A DNA stretch of 64,000 nucleotides from the NCBI RefSeq assembly GCF_964656455.1, contig NC_135718.1, forward strand, positions 125,651,093-125,715,092, written 5' to 3'. The position numbers and the translations under genes were made by a program. A model generated the notes under the pieces. It saw nothing but the letters and a program-made list of their open reading frames with translations. It was not told the origin of the DNA and did not search any database. This document shows positions 1-10,784 of this stretch, piece by piece (positions within the stretch are counted from its first letter, which is position 1; each line of letters starts with the position of its first letter). Origin of the DNA: Halichoerus grypus. Taxonomy: Eukaryota > Chordata > Mammalia > Carnivora > Phocidae.

Positions 1-558
1 ATGAAAGACCTTCCAAATGAGACCTAAATACAGTGAGAGAGAACTAAATGCAGTACTGGAATATATGGAGCAAGAGCATTCCAGGCTGAGGGCACAGCAA
101 GTACAATGGCTCTGAGTGGAAAGCATTCTTGGTGTGTTTGAGAAATATCAAGAAAGCCAGTAGAATGAGAATTCAGGGATCAGCGGGGAGGATGGCATGA
201 AATTCTGGCCAAAGTCCATACTATGTAAGTCTTTGGGAGATGAGAAGACTTCATCCATAACAACAGATAAAGTATCTCTGGAGATAAGAGTTCAGGAGAA
301 CTGATATTAATTATGTCACTCTTGCTGTTGTGTGCAGAATAGACTGCAGAGAGCCAAGAATGGAAACAAAAAAATAGTTAGGAATCTTTTATAGCAGTCT
401 ATACAAGAGATAAAATGTTCTGGACTTAGATGGTAGCAGGTGTAATTAGCAAGAAACAGCTGGGTTCAAGATATATTGCAAAGAGAGAGAGACTGGTTAG
501 AAGAGGAACTGGCTGTCCAGTAGGAGAGAGAGTTAAGAAAGATATGAATACAGTTTAT
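1..558. other. Flanking DNA without recognised feature
   Basis: AT-rich sequence upstream of the L1 insertion site. No long frame, no repeat I can name and no RNA gene was seen. Confidence 0.5.
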
Positions 559-572
559 TAGTTTAGATTTTT

Positions 573-1030
573 TTTTAATTTTATTTTATTATGTTATGTT
601 AATCACCATACATTACATCATTAGTTTTTGATGCAGTGTTCATGATTCATTGTTTGCGTATAACACCCAGTGCTCCATTCAGTACGTGCCCTCTTTAATA
701 CCCATCACCAGGCTAACCCAACCCCCCATCCCCCTCCCCTCTAGAACCCTCAGTTTCTTTCTCAGAGTCCATAGTCTCTCATGGTTCGTCTACCCCTCTG
801 ATCTCCCCCCCTTCATTTCTCCCTTCCTACTACTTCTTGTTTGTTTTTTTTTTAACATATAATGTATTATTTGTTTCAGAGGTACAGGTCTGTGATTCAA
901 CAGTCTTACACAATTCACAGCGCTCACCATAGCACATACCCTCCCCAATGTATATCACCCAGCCACCCCATCCATCCCACCCCCCACCACTCCAGCAACC
1001 CTCAGTTTGTTTCCTGAGATTAAGAATTCC
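573..1030 (-). repeat. L1 3' UTR made of two tandem tail modules
   Basis: Read on the minus strand, two related stretches follow the ORF2 stop. Module 1 (about 1017-843) begins near 'aaactgagggttgctgg', passes a G-rich stretch and a 'gtgagcgctg' motif, and ends in an A-rich run (T10 at 844-853). Module 2 (about 795-575) begins with 'aaactgagggttctag', repeats a G-rich stretch and 'gagcactgggtgtt', and ends in the terminal A-rich tail. Both lie inside the TSDs, so they moved together. G-rich tracts are normal for L1 3' UTRs. Confidence 0.7.
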
Positions 1031-4000
1031 TCATATCAGTGAAATCATATGATACATGTCTTTCTCTGATTGACTTATTTCACTTATTTCACTCAGCATA
1101 ACACCCTCCAGTTCCATCCACATCATTGCTAATGGCAAGATTTTGATGGCTGCATAATATTCCATTGTGTATATATACCACATCTTCTTTATCCATTCAT
1201 CTGTCGATAGACATCTTGGCTCTTTCCATAGTTTGGCTATTGTGGACATTGCTGCTATAAACATCGGGGTGCACGTACCCCTTCGAATCACTACATTTGT
1301 ATCTTTGGGGTAAATACCCAGTAGTGCAATTGCTGGATTGTAGGGTAGCTCTATTTTCAACTTTTTGAAGAACCTCCATACTGTTTTTTAGAGTGGCTGC
1401 ACCAGCTTGCATTCCCACCAACAGTGTAGGAGGGTTCCCCTTTCTCCGCATCCCCGCCAACATCTGTCGTTTCCTGACTTGTTAATTTTAGCCATTCTGA
1501 CTGGTGTGAGGTGGTATCTCATTGAGGTTTTGATTTGGATTTTCCTGATGCCAAGCGATGTTGAGCACTTTTTCATGTGTCTGTTGGCCATTTGGATGTC
1601 TTCTTTGGAAAAATGTCTGTTCATGTCTTCTGCCCATTTCTTGATTGGATTCTTTGTTCTTTGGATGTTGAGTTTGATAAGTTCTTCATAGATTTTGGAT
1701 ACTAGCCCTTTATCTGATATGTCATTTGCAAATATCTTCTCCCATTCTGTCGGTTGTCTTTCGGTTTTGTTGACTGTTTCTTTTGCTGTGCAAACACTTT
1801 TTATCTTGATAAGGTCCCAATAGTTCATTTTTGCCCTTGCTTCCCTTGCCTTTGGCGATGTTTCTAGGAAGAAGTTGCTGCGGCTGAGGTCGAAGAGGTT
1901 GCTGCCTGTGTTCTCCTTTAGCATTTTGATGGACTCCTGTCTCACATTGAGGTCTTTCAACCATTTGGAGTCTATTTTTGTGTGTGGTGTAAGGAAATGG
2001 TCCAGTTTCATTCTTCTACATGTGGCTGTCCAATTTTGCCAACACCATTTGTTGAAGAGACTGTCTTTTTTCCATTGGACATTCTTTCCTGCTTTGTCAA
2101 AGATTAGTTGACCATAGGGTTGAGGGTCCATTTCTGGGCTCTCTATTCTGTTCCATTATCTATGTGTCTGTTTTTGTGCCAGTACCATACTGTCTTGATG
2201 ATGACAGCTCTGTAATAGAGCTGGAAGCCCGGAATTGTGATGCTGCCAGCTTTGCTTTTCTTTTTCAACATTCCTCTGGCTATTCGGGGTCTTTTCTGGT
2301 TCCATACAAATTTTAGGATTATTGGTTCCATTTCTTTGAAAAAAGTGGATGGTATTTTGATGGGGAATGCATTGAATGTGTAGATTGCTCTAGGTAGCAT
2401 TGACATCTTCACAATATTTGTTCTTCCAATCCATGAGCATGGAACGTTTTTCCATTTCTTTGTGTCTTCCTCAATTTCTTTCATGAGTATTTTATAGTTT
2501 TCTGAGTACAGATCCTTTGCCTCTTTGGTTAGATTTATTCCTAGGTATCTTATGGATTGGGTTGCAATTGTAAATGAGATCGACTCTTTCATTTCTCTTT
2601 TTTCTGTCTTGTTGTTGGTGGATAGGAATGCCAGTGATTTCTGTGCATTGATTTTATATCCTGACACTTTGCTGAATTCCTGTATGAGTTCTAGCAGTTT
2701 TGGGGTGGAGTCTTTTGGGTTTTCCACATAAAGTATCATATCATCTTGCAAAGAGTGAGTTTGACGTCTTCCTTGCCGATTCATATGCCTTTTATTTCTT
2801 TTTGTTGTCTGATTGCTGTGGCTAGGACTTCTAATACTATGTTGAATAGCAGTGGTGATAATGGACATCCCTGCCGTGTTCCTGACCCTAGGGGAAAAGC
2901 TCTCAGTTTTTCCCCATTGAGAATGATATTCACTTTGGGTTTTTCATAGATGGCTTTTATGATATTGAGGTATGTACCCTCTATCCCTATCCTCTAAAGA
3001 GTTTTGATCAAGAAAGGATGCTGTACTTTGTCAAACGCTTTTTCTGCATCCATTGAGAGGATCATATGGTTCTTGTTCTTTCCTTTGTTAATGTATTGTA
3101 TCACATTGATTGATTTGCGGATGTTGAACCAACCTTGCAGCCCAGGGATAAATCCCACTTGGTCGTGGTGAATAAGCCTTTTAATGTACTCTTGGATCCT
3201 ATTGGCTAGTATTTTGGTGAGAATTTTTGCATCCATGTTCATCAAGGATATTGGTCTGTAATTCTCCTTTTTGATGGGGTCTTGGTCTGGTTTGGGGATC
3301 AAGGTAATGGTGGCCTCAGAAAACGAGTTTGGAAGTTTTCCTTCCATTTCTATTTTTTGGAACAGGTTCAGAAGAATAGGTATTAATTCTTCTTGAAATG
3401 TTTGGTAGAATTCCCCTGGGAGGCCATCTGGCTCTGGGCTTTTGTTTGTTGGGAGATTTTTGATGACTGCTTCAATTTCCTTAGTGGTTGTAGGTCTGTG
3501 CAGGATTTCTATTTCTTCCTGGTTCAGTTTTGGTAGTTGATACATCTCTAGGAATACATCCATTTCTTCCAGATTATCTAATTTGCTGCCATAGAGTTGC
3601 TCATAATATGTTCTTATAATTGTTTGTATTTCTTTGGTGTTGGTTGTGATTTCTCCTCTTTCATTCATGGTTTTATTTATTTGGGTCCTTTCTCTTTTCT
3701 TTTTGATAAGTCTGGCCAGGGGTTTATCAGTCTTATTAATTCTTTCAAAGAACCAGCTCCTAGTTTCGTTGATCTCTTCTACTGTTCTTTTGGTTTCTAT
3801 TTCATTGATTTCTGCTCTGATCTTTATTATTTCTCTTCTCCTGCTGGGTTTAGGCTTTTTTGCTGTTTTTTCTCTAGCTCCTTCAGATGTAGGGTTAGGT
3901 TTTGTACTTGAGACCTTTCTTGTTTCTTGAGAAAGGCTTGTATTGCTATATTCTTTCCTCGTAGGACTGCCTTTGCTGTATCACAAATATTTAGAACAGT

Positions 4001-4842
4001 TGTGTTTTCATTTTCATTGGTTTCCATGAATTTTTTTAATTCTTCTTTAATTTCCTGGTTGACCCATTCATTCTTTAGTAGGATGCTCTTTAGCCTCCAT
4101 GTATTTGAGTTCTTTCCGACTTTCCTCTTGTGATTGAGTTCTAGTTTCAAAGCATTGTGGTCCGAAAATGCGCAGGGGATGATCCCAATCTTTTGGTACC
4201 GGTTGAGACCTGATTTGTGACCTAGGATGTGATCTATTCTGGAGAATGTTCCATGGGCACTGGAGAAGAATGTGTATTCTGTTGCTTTGGGATGGAATGT
4301 TCTGAATATGTCTGTGAAGTCCATTTGGTCCAGTGTGTCATTTAAAGTCTCTATTTCCTTGTTGATCTTTTGCTAGAGGATCTGTCCATTTCAGTGAGGG
4401 GGGTGTTAAAGTCCCCCACTATTACTGTATTGTTGTCGATGTGTTTCTTTGCTTTTGTTATTAATTGGCTTATATAATTGGCTGCTCCCATGTTAGGGGC
4501 ATAGATATTTACAATTGTTAGATCTTCTTGTTGGATAGACCCTTTAAGTATGATATACTGTCCTTCCTCATCTCTTATTACAGTCTTTGGTTTAAAATCT
4601 AATTTGTCTGATATAAGGATTGCCACCCCAGCTTTCTTTTGGTGTCCATTAGCATGGTAAATTGTTTTCCACACGCTCATTTTCAATCTGGAGGTGCCTT
4701 TGGATCTAAAATGAGTCTCTTGCAGACAGCATATTGATGGGTCTTGTTTTTTAATCCAATCTGATAGCCTGTGTCTTTTGATTGGGACATTTAGCCCATT
4801 TACATTCAAGGTAACTATTAAAAGATAGGAATTTAGAGCCAT
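1031..4842 (-). pseudogene. L1 ORF2 (endonuclease and reverse transcriptase), disrupted
   Basis: ORF2 normally encodes an AP-type endonuclease, a reverse transcriptase and a C-terminal Cys-rich domain that nick DNA and copy L1 RNA by target-primed reverse transcription. The N-terminus opens with 'TLNVNGLN' and keeps 'CCLQETH', 'NIYAPN' and 'VGDFNTPL' (4842-4351), then 'SRIDHILGH' and 'FSDHNALKLEL' (4324-3827). The fingers/palm part has '[22 protein letters not shown]' and '[13 protein letters not shown]' (3668-2994). The thumb and C-terminus follow (2868-2143, 2131-1388, 1360-1031). Visible breaks are: frame change near 4373; frame change near 3832; stop TAG at 2994-2996; stop TGA at 2781-2783; frame change at 2745-2755 within the catalytic DD-box codons; frame change near 2156; stop TAA at 1388-1390. 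No functional product is expected. Confidence 0.93.
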
Positions 4843-4923
4843 TGTATTGCCTGTAAGGTGACTGTTACTCTATATTGTCTGTGTTCCCTTCTGGTTGATG
4901 TTACTTTTAGGCTCTCTCTTTGC

Positions 4924-5817
4924 TTAGAGGACCCCTTTCAATATTTCTTGTAGGGCTGGTTTCGTGTTTGCAAATTCCTTTAGTTTTTGTTTGTCCTGGA
5001 AGCTTTTTATCTCTCCTATTTTCAATGACAGCCTAGCTGGATATAGTATTCTTGGCTGCATATTTTTCTCATTTAGTGCTCTGAATAGATCATGCCAGTC
5101 CTTTCTGGCCTGCCAGGTCTCTGTGGATAGGTCTCTTGCCAACCTCATGTTTCTACCATTGTAGGTTACATATCTCTTCTCCCGAGCTGCTTTCAGGATT
5201 TTCTCTTTGTCTCTGAGACTCGTAAGTTTTACTATTAGATGTCGGGGTGTTGACCTATTTTTATTGATTTTGAGAGGGGTTCTCTGTGCCTCCTGGATTT
5301 TGATGCCTGTTTCCTTCCCCAAATTAGGGAAGTTCTCTGCTATAATTTGCTCCAATATACCTTCTGCCCCTCTCTCTCTTTCTCCTTCTTCTGGGATCCC
5401 AATTATTCTAATGTTGTTTTGTCTTATGGTATCGCTTATCTCTCGAAATCTGCCCTCGTGATCCAGTAGTTGTTTATCTCTCTTTTTCTCAGCTTCTTTA
5501 TTTTCCATCATTTGGTCTTCTATATCACCTATTCTCTCTTCTGCCTCATTTATCCTAGCAGTTAGAGCCTCCATTTTTGATTGCACCTCATTAATAGCCT
5601 TTTTGATTTCGACTTGGTTAGATTTTAGTTCTTTTATTTCTCCAGAAAGAGTTTCCCTAATAACTTCCATGCTTTTTTCAAACCCAGCTAGTATCTTTAA
5701 AATCATCATTTTGATCTCTGGTTCTGACATCATACTAATGTCTGTATTGATTAGGTCCCTGGCAGTCGGTACTGCCTCTTGTTCTTTTTGTTGAGGTGAT
5801 TTTTTCCTTCTTGTCAT
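4924..5817 (-). CDS. L1 ORF1 protein (RNA-binding nucleic acid chaperone), intact
   Basis: A 297-residue frame with no interruption. L1 ORF1p is a trimeric RNA-binding protein that packages L1 RNA in a cytoplasmic ribonucleoprotein and acts as a chaperone. The basic start 'MTRRKKSPQQKEQE' is followed by a heptad-rich coiled coil at roughly residues 40-125 ('IKKAINEVQSKMEALTARI'). The RRM domain begins about residue 135 with 'IRIIGIPEEGERERGAE'. The C-terminal domain contains 'KEKILKAAREKRYVTYNG' and 'MQPRILYPARLSLKIGEIK', ending 'LQEILKGVL'. The length is close to the mammalian norm (about 300-340). The start chosen is the first ATG of the frame, right after the 5' UTR; the stop is 81 bp before the ORF2 start. 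In this copy, product would depend on the L1 5' UTR promoter, normally silenced by methylation. It is transposon protein, not a host gene. Confidence 0.93.
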   Translation of the reverse strand: MTRRKKSPQQKEQEAVPTARDLINTDISMMSEPEIKMMILKILAGFEKSMEVIRETLSGEIKELKSNQVEIKKAINEVQSKMEALTARINEAEERIGDIEDQMMENKEAEKKRDKQLLDHEGRFREISDTIRQNNIRIIGIPEEGERERGAEGILEQIIAENFPNLGKETGIKIQEAQRTPLKINKNRSTPRHLIVKLTSLRDKEKILKAAREKRYVTYNGRNMRLARDLSTETWQARKDWHDLFRALNEKNMQPRILYPARLSLKIGEIKSFQDKQKLKEFANTKPALQEILKGVL

Positions 5818-5987
5818 TTTGTCCAGAGGAGAATAGATGAATGAGAGAACAAAATGCTAACAGGGTAACAATGACCCCAGAAAAATATACACTAAACAAA
5901 CCAGAAGAGACCTGAAACCAAGGGAAAAGAAAGGGAAATAAAGATAAAAAAAAAAAGATAAAGATAAAAAAAAAGAATAGATCAAAT

Positions 5988-6500
5988 ATGATCAGGCTGG
6001 TGAATAGATCATTGCTGCACACTAGATTTTCTGCGTATTTTGGTCTGTTAGAAGAAACTGCCTCCCAAAATTTTAAAGAAAGAAAAGCTTATATATGTAC
6101 AAAAATAAGGGTAAATACAATGAAGGGATGGAATATGACTGTAAAGATGAAAATTATAAAATATTTTATAAAAGGAATTGATAAGATATGAAGTTGGTTG
6201 AAAAAAGAAAGAAGAGAAATTTAAAAAAAAGTGGGGGAGAGAATGTGATCAGGCAGGAGACTAGAACAAAGCCATACACTAGAGATTTAGGGTAAATTTT
6301 GGTATGTTAGAAGAAATTGTATCCCAAAATTTTAAAGAGAGAACAACTTATATACATACCAAAAATAAGGTTAACTACTATGAAGGGTTAGAATATGACT
6401 CTAAAAATGAAAAATAAAAAAGATTTTTAAAAAAGGGATTGATAAGATGTTGGTTGAAAAAGGGAAAAAGAAAAATTCAAAAAAAAAAAAGAAAAAGAAA
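5988..6500 (-). repeat. Two-copy tandem repeat (~258 bp unit) in L1 5' UTR
   Basis: Unit 1 (about 5988-6245) and unit 2 (about 6246-6500) share ordered blocks: 'gatcaggc', 'tgttagaagaaa', 'cccaaaattttaaag', 'atgaaggg', 'gaatatgact' and 'ttgataagat', each displaced by about 258 bp, with substitutions and small indels between units. It lies between ORF1 and the CpG-rich promoter part. Confidence 0.85.
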
Positions 6501-7582
6501 ATTAAAAAATTAACTTGGAAAGACTAAAGAATCAGGGGGAAAAAAGCCATGAATTCTATGTGCAGTATTCCCCTAGCGCTGGAGTTCTGCCATTCTCATT
6601 GATCGGTGAACTTGGTCTTGGCTGGCTGTTCTCGCTGATCTTCTGGGGAAGGGGCCTGTTGCCGTGGTTCCCAAATGTCTTTGCCGAAGGCGGAATTGCC
6701 CCACCCTTGCCGGTCCGGGCTAAGTAATCTACTCGGGTTTGCTCTCAGGAGCTTTTGTTCCCTGCAAGATTTCAGTACAGCTTTGGAGGACAGGAGTGAA
6801 AATGGTGGCCTTCCAAACTCTGCCCCAGCAGAGCCGAGAACTCGGGGCCCCACTCCTCAGTGCGCCCCCAGAGAAAAGCAGTCAGTCACTTCCGTCTCTC
6901 CGGTCTCTGGCCGCACTCCGTGCTCACCCGGCCTGTGACGGAGCGTTTCTATCTCTGGCACCCGACACTGTGTGGAGTCTCCAAACCCAGCAGATCCCTG
7001 CGGTGTGCTCCCACGCTGCTCCTTCCGGGGGAGGAAGGGGAGTCTCCCTGGATCTGCCACTTGTTGGGTCCCTGCTGGAGGAGCAGTGGCCCGACTGTGC
7101 CGTGGATCAAAGTTTATGGCAACCCCGGGCTGGGAGTCCACTCCTCAGCTCCGTCTCTGCAGCTGGCTTCCCCGCTCCGATACCTGGGAGCTCTGCCGCA
7201 CTCAGGCACCCCCAGTCTTTCTGTGACCCCGAGGGTCCTGAGACCACACTGTCCCGTGAGGGTTCCACCCCCGCTTAGCCACTGGAGCGACGTCCCTCAG
7301 CGGAGCCGACTTCTAGAAGTTCCGATTTTGTGCTCAGTGGCTCTATCACTTGCCAGAAGCGGCGGACGGAGGCCCCCTCCCCCACCGTCTATCCTCCCGA
7401 ATATCGCCTCGGATTCACTTCTCCGCACATCCTACCTTCCAGAAAGTGGTCACTTTTCTGTTCAGAGAGTTGCTGCTATTCTTTTCTTTCATCTCCTGTT
7501 GAGTTCGTAGGTGTTCAGAATGGTTTGATCCCTATCTAGCTGAATTCCTGGGACCAGATGTAATTTAGGTTTCCTACTCCTC

Positions 7583-7591
7583 GGCCATCTT
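7583..7591 (-). promoter_or_regulatory. YY1-type motif at L1 5' end
   Basis: The minus strand reads 'aagatggcc' about 12 bases inside the element's 5' end. In human L1 a YY1 site in the same position directs the transcription start to the 5' end; the same role here is inferred from sequence and position. Confidence 0.65.
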
Positions 7592-7617
7592 GCTCCTCCC
7601 CTTTAATTTAGATTTTT

Positions 7618-8102
7618 AAAACTCTGACTAAATTGGAGCCTAGATGAAAGGATGTGGGCCATGATATAAATGAAGTCATTCCCTATCATAGTAGACATAG
7701 ATAATGACTAATAGTTGATAAATCAAAGAAGGGCAGTGCAAGTATATTTTAATGATATGGAATAATTTCTAGAAGAAACGGCTGGGAAAAAATTAAAATA
7801 TTTATCTCTGTCAATTGGGAATAGATAAGTTGAAGATGGAAGAGGGAATGGAGGTAAAGTTTTTATAGATAAAGATATAAAACTTTATAGTTTTATTAAT
7901 CTTTTAGTGCTAGCTGGTTTTAAAAATTCATGAGTATGTACTCACTTAAGAAATGATTATATATGCATATATAATGATATAATCTATATTTGTCTTAATA
8001 TAAAATTAATCAATGATCAATGGAGGCAGTGGATGTAGACCACACATTTTAAGAAGTTTGATAGAGATAAGGGGAAAGATTGGATGACAACAATATAAAG
8101 AA
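7618..8102. other. AT-rich DNA, nothing recognised
   Basis: AT-rich spacer between two L1 copies; no frame or repeat identified. Confidence 0.4.
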
Positions 8103-9585
8103 GTTAGGGTGGACCCAGAATAGCCAACATAATATTGAAGTTGAACAAAGTTGGAAGACTGACATTACCTAAATTCAAAACTTACTATACAGCCACAGTC
8201 ATCAAGACAGTGTGGTATTGGTGAAAGAATAGACAAAGAGATCAATGGAACAAAACAGAGAGCCCAGAAATAGACTTCTAAAAATATAGTCAACTGGTCT
8301 TTGACAAAGGAGCAAACATGGTTTCTTCAACATATAATGCTAGAACAACTGGACATTCACATGCAAAAAAATGAATGTGGACACAGCTTTCACCCTTCAC
8401 AAAAATTAACTCAAAATGGGTCATAGACATAAACATAAAACACAAAACTATAAAACTCATAAAGACTAGGAGAAAATACTTGCAAAATATATATCTGATA
8501 AGGGATTGTTATTGGAAATATATGAAGAACTCTTAAAACTCAACAATAGAAAACAAGCAACCTTACTAAAAAATGGCCAAAAGATCTTGACACCTCGCCA
8601 AAGAAGGTACACAGATGGCAAATAAGCATATGAATAGATGTTCCACATCATTTGTCATCAGGGGAATGCAAATTAAAGCAAAAATGAGATACTACTACAC
8701 ACTAATGGTCAAATTTAGAACATTGAAAACATCAAACGCTGGCAAGGATGTAGAACAACAGGAACTCCCATATATTGCTGATGAGAATGGAAAAATGGTA
8801 CAGCCACTTTGCAAGACAGTATGATAGTTTTTTTAATAAAACTAAGCATTGTTTTATTATATAGTCCAGCAATTATGCTTCTTGGTATTTACTCAAAGGA
8901 GTTGAAAGCCTATATCCACACAAAAACCTGCACATAGATGTTTATAGCATCTTTATGCATAATTGCCGAAACCTAGATACAGCCAAGATGTTCTTCAGTC
9001 AGTAAATGGTTAAACTGTGGTGCATCCAGACCAAGGAATATTACTCAGCACTAAAAAGAAATGAGCTAGTAAGCCATGAAAGGACAAGGAGGAATCTTAA
9101 ATGCATATCACTAAGTGAAAGAAGCCAATCTGAAAAGGCTATATCCTATGTGATTCCAACTATATGACTTTCTGGAAAATGCAAAACTATGGAGACAATA
9201 AAAAGATTCATTGCTTGGGGTGGAGAGGCAGGGATAAATAGACCCAGCACAGAGGATTTTTAGGGCAGTGAAAATACTGTTTGATATTATAATGATAGAT
9301 ATATGTCATTATAGATTTTTTCCAAACCCATAAAATGTGCAACACCACGAGTGAACCCTAAAGTAAACTATGAACTTTGGGTGATTATGATGTGTCAACA
9401 AAGGTCCATGCTTGGTAAAAAAAAAAAAAAAAAAAGTTCCATGCTAGTGAGTGATGCTGATAATGGGGGAGGCTGTGCATGTGGGTGGGCGGGGGGGCAT
9501 ATGGGAACTCTCTGCCCCTTCCTCTCAATTTTGTTGTAAAACTAAAACTGCTCTAAAATTTTTTTCTTAAAAAAATTAAAGCTAG
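8103..9585 (+). mobile_element. Older L1 3' fragment
   Basis: 5'-truncated L1 starting in the C-terminal part of ORF2 ('agaatagccaacataatatt', 'aagacagtgtggtattggtg'). A short frame at 8615-8824 still shows the ORF2-like 'MANKHMNRCSTSF' and 'KMRYY' block. Its 3' UTR carries an internal A19 run at 9417-9435 and the L1-type end 'gtaaaactaaaactgctc' near 9540. Many stops and indels mark it as much older than the L1 at 559-7617. Confidence 0.85.
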
Positions 9586-10577
9586 CGTGAGCATAGCATG
9601 CTTGTTTGCATTAAATATAAAGTCTTGGAGTTTTAAGATGGGGTTTTCATATCCCCCATCCTCTTCTGAATTTAAAATGGACACAAATAAGTTTAGAATA
9701 GACAAAAAAAAAAAAAAAAAAAATCAGAGTGATGAAGTTTAAACTGTTCACTTTATCATTGGTTAAAGCTGGATTGGAAAAAGTGTTTCAGCCATACTTA
9801 AGCCTCTATTAACACTGTACTCATGTCTAAACCCTGAGAAAAACCATCCATTGCCCTGTATCTGTTGAGCTCCAATGGAGGAGATTGAAAGAGATTGGCC
9901 TTTCAACCTGCCTTTAGAAGATATGCTTTGCCCTACTCTTGCTTGCTTACCATTTGGAACCTAGACCAGGACTCAAATATACCCATTCTGTAGGCAGGCA
10001 GATAATAGAAGACTCAGAAAAGATAAAGACATGCATCACCATTTCCTTTTCCCAGTCTTAATGAACTATGTGACTAAAGCATCAGCAAGAAGAGTAGAAC
10101 ATTCTTGAAAGAAAGAACAAACGGATCTCCTTACATAAGGAAATCCTAAGAGAATTTGAAGGAAGTTAGAAGAGAAGGAATCTGAGAATCCATCCTAGAG
10201 GATCTCAAGGTAATGAGATTCAGTATCCTATTAGAAGTATTGCTCAGAGAGAAGAAGAGATGCTTTTCTTCCTGGAGTTTGGAGAAAGGATCGACAAAAG
10301 GGTAATAAAGAGCAGAGAGGAAGCCCTATTAGATGCTTCTATGAGAGGTTTCTCTCCAGCAAAGGGGAAGCAATCTCTGCTGTGTTGCTAGGGAAGTTTT
10401 AGTGGGGCTGGAAGAAAGAGGTTTCAGAGAAGATATGTATTTATGAAACAGTGGAAACAGGATGTGTTTCGATTAATTTTTGCATTAAATAAAAATGACA
10501 GTGACATATTTTCACACAAAAATATGATCGTTAAGACACACTCAAAATAACATACGCATTGAAGAAACCATTTAACA
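9586..10577. other. Intergenic DNA, nothing recognised
   Basis: No coding frame or named repeat seen apart from an A20 run at 9704-9723. Confidence 0.4.
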
Positions 10578-10587
10578 TTTCCTTTTT

Positions 10588-10769
10588 TTTTTTTTTTTAA
10601 AGATTTTATTTATTTGACAGAGAGAGGGAACAAAAGCAGGGGGAGTGGGAGAGGGAGAAGCAGACTTCCCGCTGAGCAGGGAGCCCGATGCGGGGCTCGA
10701 TCCCAGGACCCTGGGATCATGACCTGAGCTGAAGGCAGACACTTAATGACTGAGCCACCCAGGCGCCCC
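10588..10769 (-). mobile_element. CanSINE (tRNA-derived carnivoran SINE)
   Basis: Inserted tail-first on the plus strand: T-run, 'aagattttatttatttgaca', GA-rich body, then the head as 'gagccacccaggcgcccc'. Direct repeats 'tttccttttt' at 10578-10587 and 10775-10784. The head derives from a tRNA and would hold the polymerase III A and B boxes. Confidence 0.93.
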
Positions 10770-10784
10770 TACCCTTTCCTTTTT

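Larger units (their letters stand above)
5818..7603 (-). promoter_or_regulatory. L1 5' UTR with internal promoter
   Basis: About 1.8 kb between the element's 5' end and ORF1. The distal 1.1 kb (6500-7603) is GC- and CpG-rich against AT-rich surroundings, as expected for an internal RNA polymerase II promoter that travels with the element. The proximal part (5830-6500) is purine- and A-rich on the plus strand and contains a tandem duplication. Large open frames on the plus strand here are antisense to the 5' UTR and are not annotated as genes. Confidence 0.85.
559..7617 (-). mobile_element. Full-length carnivoran LINE-1 (L1) retrotransposon with TSDs
   Basis: A complete non-LTR retrotransposon on the minus strand. 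In its own direction it has a 5' end at about 7603 ('ggggaggagcaagatggc'), a 1.8 kb 5' UTR, ORF1 (5817-4924), an 81 bp spacer, ORF2 (4842-1031), a 3' UTR and an A-rich tail read as T-rich DNA at about 573-595. Flanking direct repeats 'tagtttagattttt' (559-572) and 'taatttagattttt' (7604-7617) differ at one of 14 positions and mark one target-primed insertion. The length of about 7.0 kb exceeds a typical human L1 (about 6 kb), mostly because of the long 5' UTR. ORF1 is open but ORF2 has several frameshifts and stops, so the copy cannot move autonomously. The good ORF1 and near-identical TSDs suggest a fairly recent insertion. Only the age and the exact subfamily are uncertain. Confidence 0.95.

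Noticed and set aside
6739..7510. Long plus-strand frames as host genes
   Set aside because: They lie wholly inside the GC-rich 5' UTR of the minus-strand L1, overlap each other in different frames and have no domain motif.
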